Shown here piece after piece: positions 44,576-53,573 of a stretch of 64,000 bases of DNA. Both the position numbers and the translations under genes were made by a program. The notes beneath the pieces are model-generated. The model had not been told where the DNA came from. It saw only the letters and a program-made list of their open reading frames with translations, and made no database searches. Each line of letters begins with the position of its first letter. The stretch's first letter is position 1. The stretch comes from Pyxidicoccus xibeiensis (GTDB lineage Bacteria > Myxococcota > Myxococcia > Myxococcales > Myxococcaceae), in NCBI RefSeq assembly GCF_024198175.1, contig NZ_JAJVKV010000017.1, positions 62,001-126,000 of the forward strand, written 5' to 3'.

Positions 44576-46243
44576 ATGTTCCGCCGAGCCTGGCTTCCGA
44601 CCCTCTTCCTCGTGCTCGCCCTCGCGGGCTGCTCCCGCTGCGGCAAGGAGGCCGGCCCCGGTGGGCCTGGCACCAGCGCCGCGGGCCCCGCCCGCTACCT
44701 GCCTCGCGATGCACAGGCCGCCGTGGTCATCAATGACCTGGGCGCGCTCGGAGAGAAGCTGGCCCGCTTCCAGAACCTCAAGGTGGCCTCGTTCGCCGCC
44801 CAGCTCCAGAACTTCTCCTCCGCGGAGGGCTACGTCAGCGCGGTGATGAAGCAGGTGGGCGTGGACCTGCGCAGCCGCCAGGCGCTGGAGGCCGCCGGCA
44901 TCGCCCCCGAGCGCGGCGCGGGCGCGGCCTTCCTCGGCGGCAACCGGGCCGTCTCCATCGTCGGCACCAAGGACGCCGACAAGCTGCAGGAGACCTTCGG
45001 CAACTTCGCGCGCACCCGCCTGGGCGCGTCGGAGCAGAAGAAGACCTCGGTGGACGGCGGCAACCTCGTCACCTTCAGCCGCCCCGGCGCCACCGAGCCC
45101 GCGCTGGGCATCCTCTTCCTCAAGGGCACCGACTACGCCCTGCTGGGCGCCGGCGCGTCGGTGGCCAGCCTGGGCACGCTGGCCACCCAGCCCGTGGAGA
45201 AGTCGCTCGCGAGCGAGCCCGTGCTGAACGCGTCGCTCCAGCGGCTCCCCTCCGAGCGCGACTTCCACGTGTGGCTGCCCGGCGGCACCGGCGCCTTCAT
45301 CCCCGCCGGCAGCGTGCAGGGCCTCACCCTCACGGGCCGCATCGAGGAGCGCGCGGTGACGGTGCACGCGGACGCGCCGTGGCCGGACACGCAGGCGTCG
45401 CTGGCGGCGCTGGAGCCGGTGAAGGCGGGCGCCAACCTCCTGGGGGCGCTGCCCGTGGACAGCTTCCTGGTGGCCCGCTTCAGCGGTGACCCGTCCCACC
45501 TGGACGGCGCCTGGCCCTACCTCGCGGGCGGCTACATCACCCGCGCGGTGCAGAAGAGCGGGCTCGACATGAAGGCGGAGGTGCTCGACAACCTCAAGCC
45601 CGGCATGGTGCTGGGCATGTCGCTGTCGCCCACGGTGCAGCTGGGCGCCGGCATGCCCGCGCTCGATTTGCGCCGCACCAACCCCTTCCGCTTCGTGCAC
45701 CTCGTCGCGCTGGCGGACACGGAGGACGCCGCGAAGACGCAGGCCACGCTGGAGAAGCTGCCCGCCATCGCCGGCGACTTCGGCGCCAAGGTGGAGCCCG
45801 CCGACCTCGCGGGCCAGCGCGTCTACCTCACGTCCTACCGGGCAGGGGAGGGCGCCCACTTCGCGCTCGGCCCCAACGGGCGGCTGGTGGTGGCGGCGCC
45901 CAAGGCCCAGCTGGAGGCCACGCTGGCCTCGCTCGCGAAGCCGGCCGGTGGCGACGGCCCGGTGGCCGAGGACCTGAAGGACGCCGGCAAGGACGCGGCC
46001 TTCAGCGTGGTGCTGGACCTGAAGCGCCTGTCGGACGCGGTGAAGAACCTGCCCTCCGAGGCCTGGGGCATCGGCGGCTTCGCCATCAAGGCCACCACCG
46101 TGCGCTGGCTGGAGGCCACCGACGACCTGCGCGCGGTGACGCTGGCCGTGTCCCGCAAGGACAAGGCCCTGCAGGCGGAGATGTCCCTGCGCCTGACTCC
46201 GGCCGCGCCGGGCTCCACCACCACCCAGCCGGCCACGCCTTGA
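44576..46243 (+). CDS. large lipoprotein, DUF3352-like
   Basis: This 555-aa lipoprotein has lipobox LAGC. Its body is repetitive mixed alpha/beta of the DUF3352 type (PRDAQAAVVINDLGALGEKL, AVSIVGTKDADKLQETFG, LPVDSFLVARFSGDP). Its stop overlaps the ATPase start (TTGA). As first gene of a Lol/MacB-like ABC operon it may be a partner or a substrate-receiving protein. The DUF assignment is by pattern only. Confidence 0.75.
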   Translation: MFRRAWLPTLFLVLALAGCSRCGKEAGPGGPGTSAAGPARYLPRDAQAAVVINDLGALGEKLARFQNLKVASFAAQLQNFSSAEGYVSAVMKQVGVDLRSRQALEAAGIAPERGAGAAFLGGNRAVSIVGTKDADKLQETFGNFARTRLGASEQKKTSVDGGNLVTFSRPGATEPALGILFLKGTDYALLGAGASVASLGTLATQPVEKSLASEPVLNASLQRLPSERDFHVWLPGGTGAFIPAGSVQGLTLTGRIEERAVTVHADAPWPDTQASLAALEPVKAGANLLGALPVDSFLVARFSGDPSHLDGAWPYLAGGYITRAVQKSGLDMKAEVLDNLKPGMVLGMSLSPTVQLGAGMPALDLRRTNPFRFVHLVALADTEDAAKTQATLEKLPAIAGDFGAKVEPADLAGQRVYLTSYRAGEGAHFALGPNGRLVVAAPKAQLEATLASLAKPAGGDGPVAEDLKDAGKDAAFSVVLDLKRLSDAVKNLPSEAWGIGGFAIKATTVRWLEATDDLRAVTLAVSRKDKALQAEMSLRLTPAAPGSTTTQPATP

Positions 46244-46941
46244 TTCACGCGCGCGACATCGTGAAGGAGTACGTGGACGGGGATGGCACCCTGGTGCGCG
46301 TGCTCGACGGCATGTCCCTCGAGGTGGCGGACGGGGACTTCGTCGCGGTGGTGGGCCCGTCCGGCAGCGGCAAGTCCACGCTGCTGCACCTGCTGGGCGG
46401 ACTGGACGTGCACTACAAGGGCGAGGTGGAGGTGGGCGGGGTGAAGCTCGGCAGCCTCGACGACAAGGCCCTGGCCCGCTTCCGCAACACCCACGTCGGC
46501 TTCGTCTTCCAGTCCTTCCACCTCATCCCCAACCTCTCCGCGCTGGAGAACGTCCTGCTGCCGTCGCACTTCGGCGCGCCGCAGGCGGACGCCCGCAAGC
46601 GCGCGGAGGCCATGCTGGAGCGCGTGGGCCTGGGCGCGAAGAAGGACCGCGCCCCGGTGCGCCTGTCCGGCGGCGAGCGCCAGCGCGTGGCCATCGCCCG
46701 CGCCCTCTACGGCGGGCCGAAGCTGCTCTTGTGCGACGAGCCCACCGGCAACCTGGACTCGGCCACCGGCGACGGCGTCATCCAGCTCTTCAAGGAGCTG
46801 CACCGCGAGGGCCTCACCGTGCTGGCCGTCACCCACGAGGAGCGCATGAGCGCCGCGGCCCGGCGGGTGCTGCGGCTCAAGGAGGGCCGGCTCGTGGAGG
46901 AGCGCGCCGACCTGCACCTGGCCACCCGAGGTGCCCCATGA
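46240..46941 (+). CDS. LolD/MacB-type ABC transporter ATPase
   Basis: TTG start overlapping the previous stop. The 233-aa ATPase has Walker A GPSGSGKST, the Q loop FQSFHLIPNLSALEN, signature LSGGERQRVAIARAL and Walker B LLLCDEPTGNLDS. These are hallmarks of the LolD/MacB/FtsE family that drives lipoprotein release or efflux rather than import. Its stop overlaps the permease ATG (ATGA). Confidence 0.93.
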   Translation: MIHARDIVKEYVDGDGTLVRVLDGMSLEVADGDFVAVVGPSGSGKSTLLHLLGGLDVHYKGEVEVGGVKLGSLDDKALARFRNTHVGFVFQSFHLIPNLSALENVLLPSHFGAPQADARKRAEAMLERVGLGAKKDRAPVRLSGGERQRVAIARALYGGPKLLLCDEPTGNLDSATGDGVIQLFKELHREGLTVLAVTHEERMSAAARRVLRLKEGRLVEERADLHLATRGAP

Positions 46942-48218
46942 GGCTGGACGCGCTGGCCCGCCTGGTGCGGCTGAGCCTCGCCCGCGAGCGCAAGGGCGCC
47001 TTCTTCTCCGCCTTCGGCGTGGCCATGGGCGTGGGCGCGCTCGTCTTCTTCCTGGGCCTGGGCCTGGGCGTGGGCCGCGTCATCCGCGAGAAGATATTTC
47101 CCACCGACGCGCGGCTGGTGGACGTGGTGCCCTCGGCGGTGTCGCTGGGCTCGCTGCTGGGCGGCGGCAAGCTGGACGCGGCCACCGTGGAGCGGCTGGC
47201 GGCGCTGCCCGGCGTGGAGGCCACCTACCGGAAGATGAACGTGCGTGTGCCGGCCGTCACCCGCTACGACGGCGTCTTCTTCGGCACCAAGCTGCGCATG
47301 GGCCTGGAGGTGCTCGCCGTGGGCGTGGAGCCCGGGCTGGTGAAGGGCGACGTGCAGCTGGGCGAGTTCAAGGACGGGGGCGAGGGCCAGCCCATCCCCG
47401 CGCTCATCTCCACGCGCCTCCTGGAGCTGTACAACAAGACGTTCGCCCCGGCGCGCAAGCTGCCGCAGCTGTCCGCGAGCATGCTGGTCGGCTTCGGCTT
47501 CCCTGTGGAGTTCAACCGCTCCTACGTGGCGGCCTCCGCGTCCGGGCCCACGCGCATGGCGCAGACGCAGGTGGTGGGCGCGTCGGACCGGGCCATGTTC
47601 GCCGGCATCACCATCCCCCTGGAGGCGGCGGTGCGCATCAACCGCGAGTCCGGCGTGGACGCGGACAGCTACTCGGGCGTCACCCTGGTGGCGAAGGACC
47701 CGTCCCAGGTGCCCGCCCTCATCGACGCGGTGAAGGGCATGGGGCTGGAGATAGACGACCAGGAGCGCCGCATGGCGGAGAACACGGGCGCGGCCGTGGC
47801 CCTCATCACCGCCGCGCTGGCGCTGCTGTCCATCCTCATCTGCCTGCTGGCGGCGGTGAACATCGCCCATGCGCTGTCGGCCTCCGTGCGCGCCCGCGCC
47901 AAGGAGATTGGCGTCATGCAGGCGGTGGGCGCCTCGCGCTCGGACGTGCGCGGCATCGTCCTGGCCGAGGCCGCCGTGGTGGGCCTGGCCGGAGGCGCCG
48001 CCGGCACCGCCATTGCCCTGCTCATGGCCTTCGGGGTGAACCGGCTGGCCACCGGCTACCTGCCCAACTTCCCCTACAAGCCCGACAGCTTCTTCTCCTT
48101 CCCCTGGCCGGTGGTGGTCGGGGGCGTGCTGCTGGGTCTCTTCGCCGCGCTCGTCGGCGCCTACTTCCCCAGCCGCCGCGCCGCCGCCACCGACCCGGCG
48201 CGCACGCTCGCCGGATGA
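46938..48218 (+). CDS. FtsX/MacB-like ABC permease
   Basis: The start at 46938 overlaps the ATPase stop; the longer frame upstream is in the ATPase's shadow. The 426-aa product has an N-terminal helix, a periplasmic domain of about 220 residues, then three helices with the FtsX signature (EIGVMQAVGASRSDVRGIVL, GAYFPSRRAAATDPARTLAG). Topology matches LolC/LolE and MacB permeases. Confidence 0.92.
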   Translation: MRLDALARLVRLSLARERKGAFFSAFGVAMGVGALVFFLGLGLGVGRVIREKIFPTDARLVDVVPSAVSLGSLLGGGKLDAATVERLAALPGVEATYRKMNVRVPAVTRYDGVFFGTKLRMGLEVLAVGVEPGLVKGDVQLGEFKDGGEGQPIPALISTRLLELYNKTFAPARKLPQLSASMLVGFGFPVEFNRSYVAASASGPTRMAQTQVVGASDRAMFAGITIPLEAAVRINRESGVDADSYSGVTLVAKDPSQVPALIDAVKGMGLEIDDQERRMAENTGAAVALITAALALLSILICLLAAVNIAHALSASVRARAKEIGVMQAVGASRSDVRGIVLAEAAVVGLAGGAAGTAIALLMAFGVNRLATGYLPNFPYKPDSFFSFPWPVVVGGVLLGLFAALVGAYFPSRRAAATDPARTLAG

Positions 48219-49018
48219 CACTCCCTTCGCGAAAGGCCCTGCTCGGCAACGCGTTCTGCCTGGTGGCCCTGGGGTGGATCTACGGCGGCGACCTGGCCGA
48301 CGCCGTGCGCGCCCGGAGCGCGGAGGTGGCCGCCTTCACCCTGCTGCCCTCGCCGGTGCTGCCGGCGGTGGTGCTCGCGCTGACGGCGCTGGGCACGCTG
48401 GTCGTCGCCGCCGGCCTGGCGCGGGGGCGGGTGGACGACTTCAAGGGGTACCGGCTGCTGCCCATCCTGCTGGTGGGCGCGCTCTTCGTGGACCTGGTGC
48501 TGGCGGAGAGCCGCGTGCCCCTGGCCTCGGTGGACATCGCCTCCATGTCCCTGCAGCGCTTCCACCAGCTCGCGCAGGAGCTGACCACCGAGCAGGCCGT
48601 GCCGGACGACCCGCGGGTGCTCCAGCCGCTGCTGGAGGAGCTGGGCAGGCCCCCCTACCTCGTGCGTGGGGAGCCGCTGCAGAGCTGGACGCTCCAGGTG
48701 CGCAAGGACTGCGAGGGCCCGGTGCGCGAGGCCCCGGGTGTCCGCCCCGGGACAGTGCTGTACTGCGTCGCGCCCGAGCGCAAGGGCGCCTGGGTGACGG
48801 CGGTGGGGCTCCCCGGGGAGCAGCGCTTCGGCGACCCCGCCGTGGTGTCCGTCGGGGGCGAGACGCGCTTCCTGCTGGTGCGGCCCGTGCCTCCCGACGA
48901 GGACGCCCCGGGCGGGGCGTTCCGTGACAACCCGGTGTCACCGGAGCCGGTGCCTCCGGAGCCGGTGCCTCCGGCGGCCGCGCCCCCCGACGCGGGCACC
49001 TCGAGTGTCCAGCCCTGA
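48215..49018 (+). CDS. membrane protein, fourth gene of the Lol/MacB-like operon
   Basis: ATG at 48215 overlaps the permease stop (ATGA). The 267-aa protein has about three N-terminal helices (VLPAVVLALTALGTLVVAAG, LLPILLVGALFVDLVLAES), then an exported domain with two Cys (RKDCEGP, VLYCVAP) and a Pro-rich tail of PEPVPP repeats. No recognised family. Strict overlap with the transporter suggests an accessory subunit. Confidence 0.75.
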   Translation: MTLPSRKALLGNAFCLVALGWIYGGDLADAVRARSAEVAAFTLLPSPVLPAVVLALTALGTLVVAAGLARGRVDDFKGYRLLPILLVGALFVDLVLAESRVPLASVDIASMSLQRFHQLAQELTTEQAVPDDPRVLQPLLEELGRPPYLVRGEPLQSWTLQVRKDCEGPVREAPGVRPGTVLYCVAPERKGAWVTAVGLPGEQRFGDPAVVSVGGETRFLLVRPVPPDEDAPGGAFRDNPVSPEPVPPEPVPPAAAPPDAGTSSVQP

Positions 49019-49139
49019 GCGCCGGAGCCTCGCCCACGGCCCGCGCCTGCCTGCCTGCCCTTCTTCGGGAGGGGCTTCCGTGTGGTTGACCCTGCGGAGC
49101 CGCGATCGCTAGGCTCCTGATGAACGGACCCTCCCCCAC

Positions 49140-51737
49140 GTGACGACCACTCAACCGAAGCGGCAGCCCATTCCCTTTGGGAAGTACCTCCTTCTGGACC
49201 GCATCAACATCGGCGGCATGGCGGAGGTGTGGCGCGGGAAGCAGTTCGGCGCGAGCGGCTTCGAGCGGCTCGTGGCCATCAAGCGCATCCTGCCCAACAT
49301 CGCGGAGGACGAAGAGTTCATCTCGATGTTCATCGACGAGGCGAAGATCAGCGTCCAGCTGACCCACGCCAACATCGCGTCGATCTACGAGCTGGGGCAG
49401 ATCGCGAGCAGCTACTTCATCTCGATGGAGTACATCCCCGGCAAGGACATGCGGGCCATCTTCGACCGGTGCCGGAAGAAGGGCGAGCCCGCGCCGGTGC
49501 CGCTGGTGGCCTTCTGCGTGTCCAAGATGTGCGAGGGCCTGGACTACGCCCACCGGAAGAAGGACGGGATGGGGCGGGACATGAACATCGTCCACCGCGA
49601 CATCTCGCCGCAGAACATCCTCATCTCCTTCGAGGGGGAGGTGAAGGTCATCGACTTCGGCATCGCCAAGGCGGCGGGCAAGGCCACCAAGACGCAGGCC
49701 GGCATCCTCAAGGGCAAGTTCGGCTACATGAGCCCGGAGCAGATCCGCGGCCTGCCGTTGGACCGGCGCTCGGACGTGTTCGCCATCGGCGTGTGCCTCT
49801 ACGAGATGCTGACCGGTGAGCGCCTGTTCGTGGGCGACAGCGACTTCAGCGTGCTGGAGAAGGTCCGCAAGGCGGAGGTGCCGCCGCCCTCCACGTACAA
49901 CCGCCGCATCCCGGAGGCGCTGGAGAAGATCGTCCTCAAGGCCCTGGCCAAGGACGTGGACGAGCGCTACCAGTACGCCAGCGAGCTGGGCGACGACCTG
50001 CAGCGCTACCTCATCACCAGCGAGACCATCTTCGGCCGCAAGGACCTCATGCAGTACATGAAGTCCACGTTCGCCGAGGAGGTGGAGCGCGAGAAGCAGC
50101 GCCTGTCGGAGTACGCGGACATCAAGCCGCCCGACGGGATGCTGGCCGCGCTGGAGGCGGCCTCCTTCAACAGCATGCCGGGGCAGCCCTCCGCGGCTGC
50201 GCTGGCCGCCGCACAGGCCGCCGCGCAGCAGGCCGCCGCGCAGCCTCCGGTGGCCGTGCCCGTGGTGCAGCCGATGGCCCCGCTGCCGGCCCGCGCCACC
50301 GCGTCGCTTCCGCCCGTGTCCGCCGGAGGGGTGCGCCGCTCGCCCACGCTGGCCGCGCTGCCGAAGCTGACGGCCGCCACCGCCGCCCCCGCGCCCAAGG
50401 AGGACGAGGTCCAGGCCACGCAGCTGGTGTCCAGCGACCACGTCTTCGACGACAGCCCGGAGCCCACCACGCAGCCGGGCGCCGCCATCGGCCGCGCCGT
50501 CACGCCGCTGGAGTCGAAGGCCGTCCAGCCGGAGGGCGAGGACGAGGAGCCCATCACCGGCAAGACGTCGGTCATCGGGCCTCCGGCCTCCTCGCAGCTG
50601 CCGTCGGCCCCGCGCCTGTCCCAGGCGAACATGCCGGTGACGGTGCCGCCGCCTTCGCTGTCGCCCGCCATGCCTGGCCGCGCGTCCGTGTCCATGCCCA
50701 CGCTGTCACCGGTGGACGCCTCGCCGCCCACGCTGCGTCCCGGCGGCCGGGGCAGCCAGGGTGGAGACGGCCTGCCGCGCATCGCGCGGGATGCGCCTTT
50801 GGACGTGTCCCCGGGCCATTCGCGCACGTCGCAGCCTCCTTCGGTGGCCTCCAGCCGCAACGCGCCGCAGATGGAGGACGAGGACGATGCCGACCAGGAG
50901 CGCCCCACGGCCGCGGTGCCCGCGCTGGCGCCGCGAGGCCCGGACAAGCGGGTGCTGCTCTACGCCGGAGGCGGCCTGGCGGCGCTGCTCGTGCTGGTTG
51001 CCGTGGGCTGGGCGCTCATGCGTCCGGGCGACGGCTTCATCATGCTGGACCTGCAGGGCGTCCCCGCCGCGGTGCGTGACAACGCGCAGGTGATGCTCGA
51101 CATGCAGCCGGTGCCCGTGGAGAAGGGCAGCCTGACGCTGGTGAAGACGGTGCCGTCCGGCAAGGTCTCCGTCGTGGTCAGCGCCGAGGGCTACAAGACG
51201 TTCACCCGGACGGTGGACGTCGCCGAGGGCAAGGACGTCACCTCGCTCGCCGTGGTGCTGGAGAGCCTGTCGCCCGCCGCGACGCTGATGCTCGTCACCC
51301 AGCCCGACGACGCCGAGGTGAAGGTGGACGGCAAGGTGGTGCGCGCCCAGGGCAAGTCGGACGCGTTCATCAACGACGTGCCCGTCGTCGGGCCGGAGTG
51401 GACGGTGCAGGTGAGCGCTCCGGGCCACAAGTCCCAGTCCCGGCAGGTGGCCGTGTCCGGCGGTGGCCGGGCGCAGCTGTCCGTCAAGCTGGAGCCGGTG
51501 GTGACGAAGGTGGCCGTCAAGGTCGAGTCCCGGCCGGCTGGCGCCACCATCTTCGTGGACGGGAAGGAGCTGGGGGACGTCACCCCGGCCACCATCCAGG
51601 TGCCCTCCACCGCCCGGCAGCTGCTGCTGAAGCTGAAGTGCCACGACGAGGCCGCCGTGGACGTGCCAGAGTCGGGTTCTGGGCAGGAGCCGGCCACCGC
51701 GCGCGTTGCCCTCAAGAAGGTGCGCGGCTGCCGCTAG
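49140..51737 (+). CDS. eukaryotic-type Ser/Thr protein kinase with C-terminal PEGA repeats
   Basis: GTG start. The 865-aa protein has a kinase domain at about 15-280 with Lys48 (VAIKRIL), HRDISPQN (Asp154 catalytic), DFGIAKA (Asp172) and GYMSPEQ; an active RD-type kinase. A Pro/Ser-rich juxtamembrane region follows. A single membrane helix lies at about 605-625, then an extracytoplasmic part with three PEGA-like repeats (QPDDAEVKVDGKVV, RPAGATIFVDGKELGD). Typical of the myxobacterial Pkn family. Confidence 0.94.
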   Translation: MTTTQPKRQPIPFGKYLLLDRINIGGMAEVWRGKQFGASGFERLVAIKRILPNIAEDEEFISMFIDEAKISVQLTHANIASIYELGQIASSYFISMEYIPGKDMRAIFDRCRKKGEPAPVPLVAFCVSKMCEGLDYAHRKKDGMGRDMNIVHRDISPQNILISFEGEVKVIDFGIAKAAGKATKTQAGILKGKFGYMSPEQIRGLPLDRRSDVFAIGVCLYEMLTGERLFVGDSDFSVLEKVRKAEVPPPSTYNRRIPEALEKIVLKALAKDVDERYQYASELGDDLQRYLITSETIFGRKDLMQYMKSTFAEEVEREKQRLSEYADIKPPDGMLAALEAASFNSMPGQPSAAALAAAQAAAQQAAAQPPVAVPVVQPMAPLPARATASLPPVSAGGVRRSPTLAALPKLTAATAAPAPKEDEVQATQLVSSDHVFDDSPEPTTQPGAAIGRAVTPLESKAVQPEGEDEEPITGKTSVIGPPASSQLPSAPRLSQANMPVTVPPPSLSPAMPGRASVSMPTLSPVDASPPTLRPGGRGSQGGDGLPRIARDAPLDVSPGHSRTSQPPSVASSRNAPQMEDEDDADQERPTAAVPALAPRGPDKRVLLYAGGGLAALLVLVAVGWALMRPGDGFIMLDLQGVPAAVRDNAQVMLDMQPVPVEKGSLTLVKTVPSGKVSVVVSAEGYKTFTRTVDVAEGKDVTSLAVVLESLSPAATLMLVTQPDDAEVKVDGKVVRAQGKSDAFINDVPVVGPEWTVQVSAPGHKSQSRQVAVSGGGRAQLSVKLEPVVTKVAVKVESRPAGATIFVDGKELGDVTPATIQVPSTARQLLLKLKCHDEAAVDVPESGSGQEPATARVALKKVRGCR

Positions 51738-51810
51738 CCCCAGGCCCGCTCCCAGCAGGGGAGCGGGCGGCCTGCTCCCCGGACGGTGGAGCGAGAGGAG
51801 GCGTGTGTCT

Positions 51811-53568
51811 GTGAGCAAGGTGCGCAAGGTCAACAAGGCGGATCCGCTGGCGGACCTGCCCCGGTGGGCGCAGCAGCTGGCCCGGAAGTACTACACGAAG
51901 ACGGTCAGCACCTTCCTGCTCTACGGGGCGGTGAGGGACTTGCAACCGCTGCAGATGGAGGACGGCGGTCGCGGCTTCGGCACCCTGAGGACGTTCCTCT
52001 CCGAGGAGCTCTTCGGCGGACGGGACCACGTGCTGTTCTACGACCGCTCGTCCGGCATCCGCTCCGCCACGCCGGACACGCAGAAGGACCTGCAGCGGAC
52101 GATGTCCGGCTACGACGCCATGTACGGCACGGACTACTCCAAGGTCATGCCGAGAGACCCGGGCCGGGCGCTCCAGATTCTGGAGAACTTCCTGCGCATG
52201 CGGGTGAGCGAGGGCAAGTCGCTGGCGCTCATCATCGACTTCGCGGAGACGCTGGTGCCGGGCGGGGAGATTTCCCACCTGTCCACCGAGGACCGCTTCG
52301 TGCTGGCCACGCTGGACAAGTGGGCGCATGACCCGCAGTTCCTCGCGGGCGACGTCTCCATCGTCCTGCTGGCGGAGAACCTGGCGGACATCTCCCCGCG
52401 CATCAGCCGCAACCCCTACGCCGCGCCGATTGAGCTGCCCCTGCCCGACGAGGAGGAGCGGCTGGAGTACGTGCGCTACAAGCTGGAGGGCAAGCGGCTC
52501 CAGTCGCTGTCGGACGTGCCGCTGGCGGGCCTGGCGAAGATGACGGCGGGCCTGTCCCGCATCAACCTGGACCGCGTGCTCACCGAGGCGCTGGAGCGGG
52601 AGATTCGCATCACCCCGGAGCTCCTCAAGGAGAAGAAGAAGGAGATCATCCAGGCGGAGTGCCACGGCCTGCTGGAGTTCATCGAGCCGGTGCACAACCT
52701 GGACGCGGTGGCCGGCCACGCGAAGGCCAAGCAGATGCTGCGGCAGGCGGCCGGGGCCCTGAAGAAGGGGCGCCTGGAGGTCATGCCCATGGGCTACCTG
52801 CTCACGGGCCCCGTGGGCACGGGCAAGACGTTCATGGTGAGCTGCTTCGCCGGGGAGATTGGAATCCCCGTGGTGAAGTTCCTCAACTTCCGCAGCCAGT
52901 GGCAGGGCGTCACCGAGTCCAACCTGGAGAAGATCTTCAACCTGCTCAAGGCCCTGTGGCCGGTGGCGGTGATGATTGACGAGGCGGACACCTTCCTGGG
53001 CAACCGCGACAGCGGCGGGGACTCGGGGACGAGCAGCCGCGTGTTCGGCTCCATTGCCTCGTTCATGGGCAACACGCAGTACCGCGGCAAGATTGTCTGG
53101 TTCCTGATGACGGCGCGTCCGGACCTGCTGCCCATCGACCTCAAGCGTCAGGGCCGCGCGGAGGAGCACATCGCGCTCTTCTACCCGCAGACGGACGTGG
53201 AGCGGGACGAGCTGTTCCAGGTCATGTCCAAGAAGACGGGCGTGTCCGTGGAGGGCATCGAGTCCTTCTCCGCGATGATTCCGGCGGGCGTGCGCCAGTT
53301 CAGCGGCGCGGACATCGAGGCCGTCATGGTGCGCTCGAAGTTCCGCGCGCTGGCGGACGGCCGGGATGCGGTGACGAAGGAGGACCTGACGCTGGTGCTG
53401 GAGGACTTCGTGCCCCCCAGCTACCCGCTGGAAATCGAGCTGCAGAACCTGGCGGCGGTGCAGGAGTGCACCAGCAAGGAGCTGCTGCCCGAGAACTTCC
53501 GCAAGCTGGACCGCGACTTCATCACCCGCCGGGTCCGCGAGCTGAAGGCGCTGCTCGAGGAGCAGTAG
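51811..53568 (+). CDS. AAA+ ATPase with degenerate N-terminal half (Ycf46-like layout)
   Basis: GTG at 51811 is chosen because AGGAGG (51796-51801) lies 9 bases upstream. The 585-aa product has an N-terminal ATPase-like half without a usable Walker A (ALIIDFAETLVPGG resembles Walker B), then an intact AAA module. That module has GPVGTGKT (333-340), MIDEADTFLG (Asp390, Glu391), and a likely Arg finger in LKRQGRAEEHI. This inactive-plus-active arrangement recalls Ycf46. It lies 73 bases downstream of the Ser/Thr kinase. Confidence 0.85.
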   Translation: MSKVRKVNKADPLADLPRWAQQLARKYYTKTVSTFLLYGAVRDLQPLQMEDGGRGFGTLRTFLSEELFGGRDHVLFYDRSSGIRSATPDTQKDLQRTMSGYDAMYGTDYSKVMPRDPGRALQILENFLRMRVSEGKSLALIIDFAETLVPGGEISHLSTEDRFVLATLDKWAHDPQFLAGDVSIVLLAENLADISPRISRNPYAAPIELPLPDEEERLEYVRYKLEGKRLQSLSDVPLAGLAKMTAGLSRINLDRVLTEALEREIRITPELLKEKKKEIIQAECHGLLEFIEPVHNLDAVAGHAKAKQMLRQAAGALKKGRLEVMPMGYLLTGPVGTGKTFMVSCFAGEIGIPVVKFLNFRSQWQGVTESNLEKIFNLLKALWPVAVMIDEADTFLGNRDSGGDSGTSSRVFGSIASFMGNTQYRGKIVWFLMTARPDLLPIDLKRQGRAEEHIALFYPQTDVERDELFQVMSKKTGVSVEGIESFSAMIPAGVRQFSGADIEAVMVRSKFRALADGRDAVTKEDLTLVLEDFVPPSYPLEIELQNLAAVQECTSKELLPENFRKLDRDFITRRVRELKALLEEQ

Positions 53569-53573
53569 CCGCC

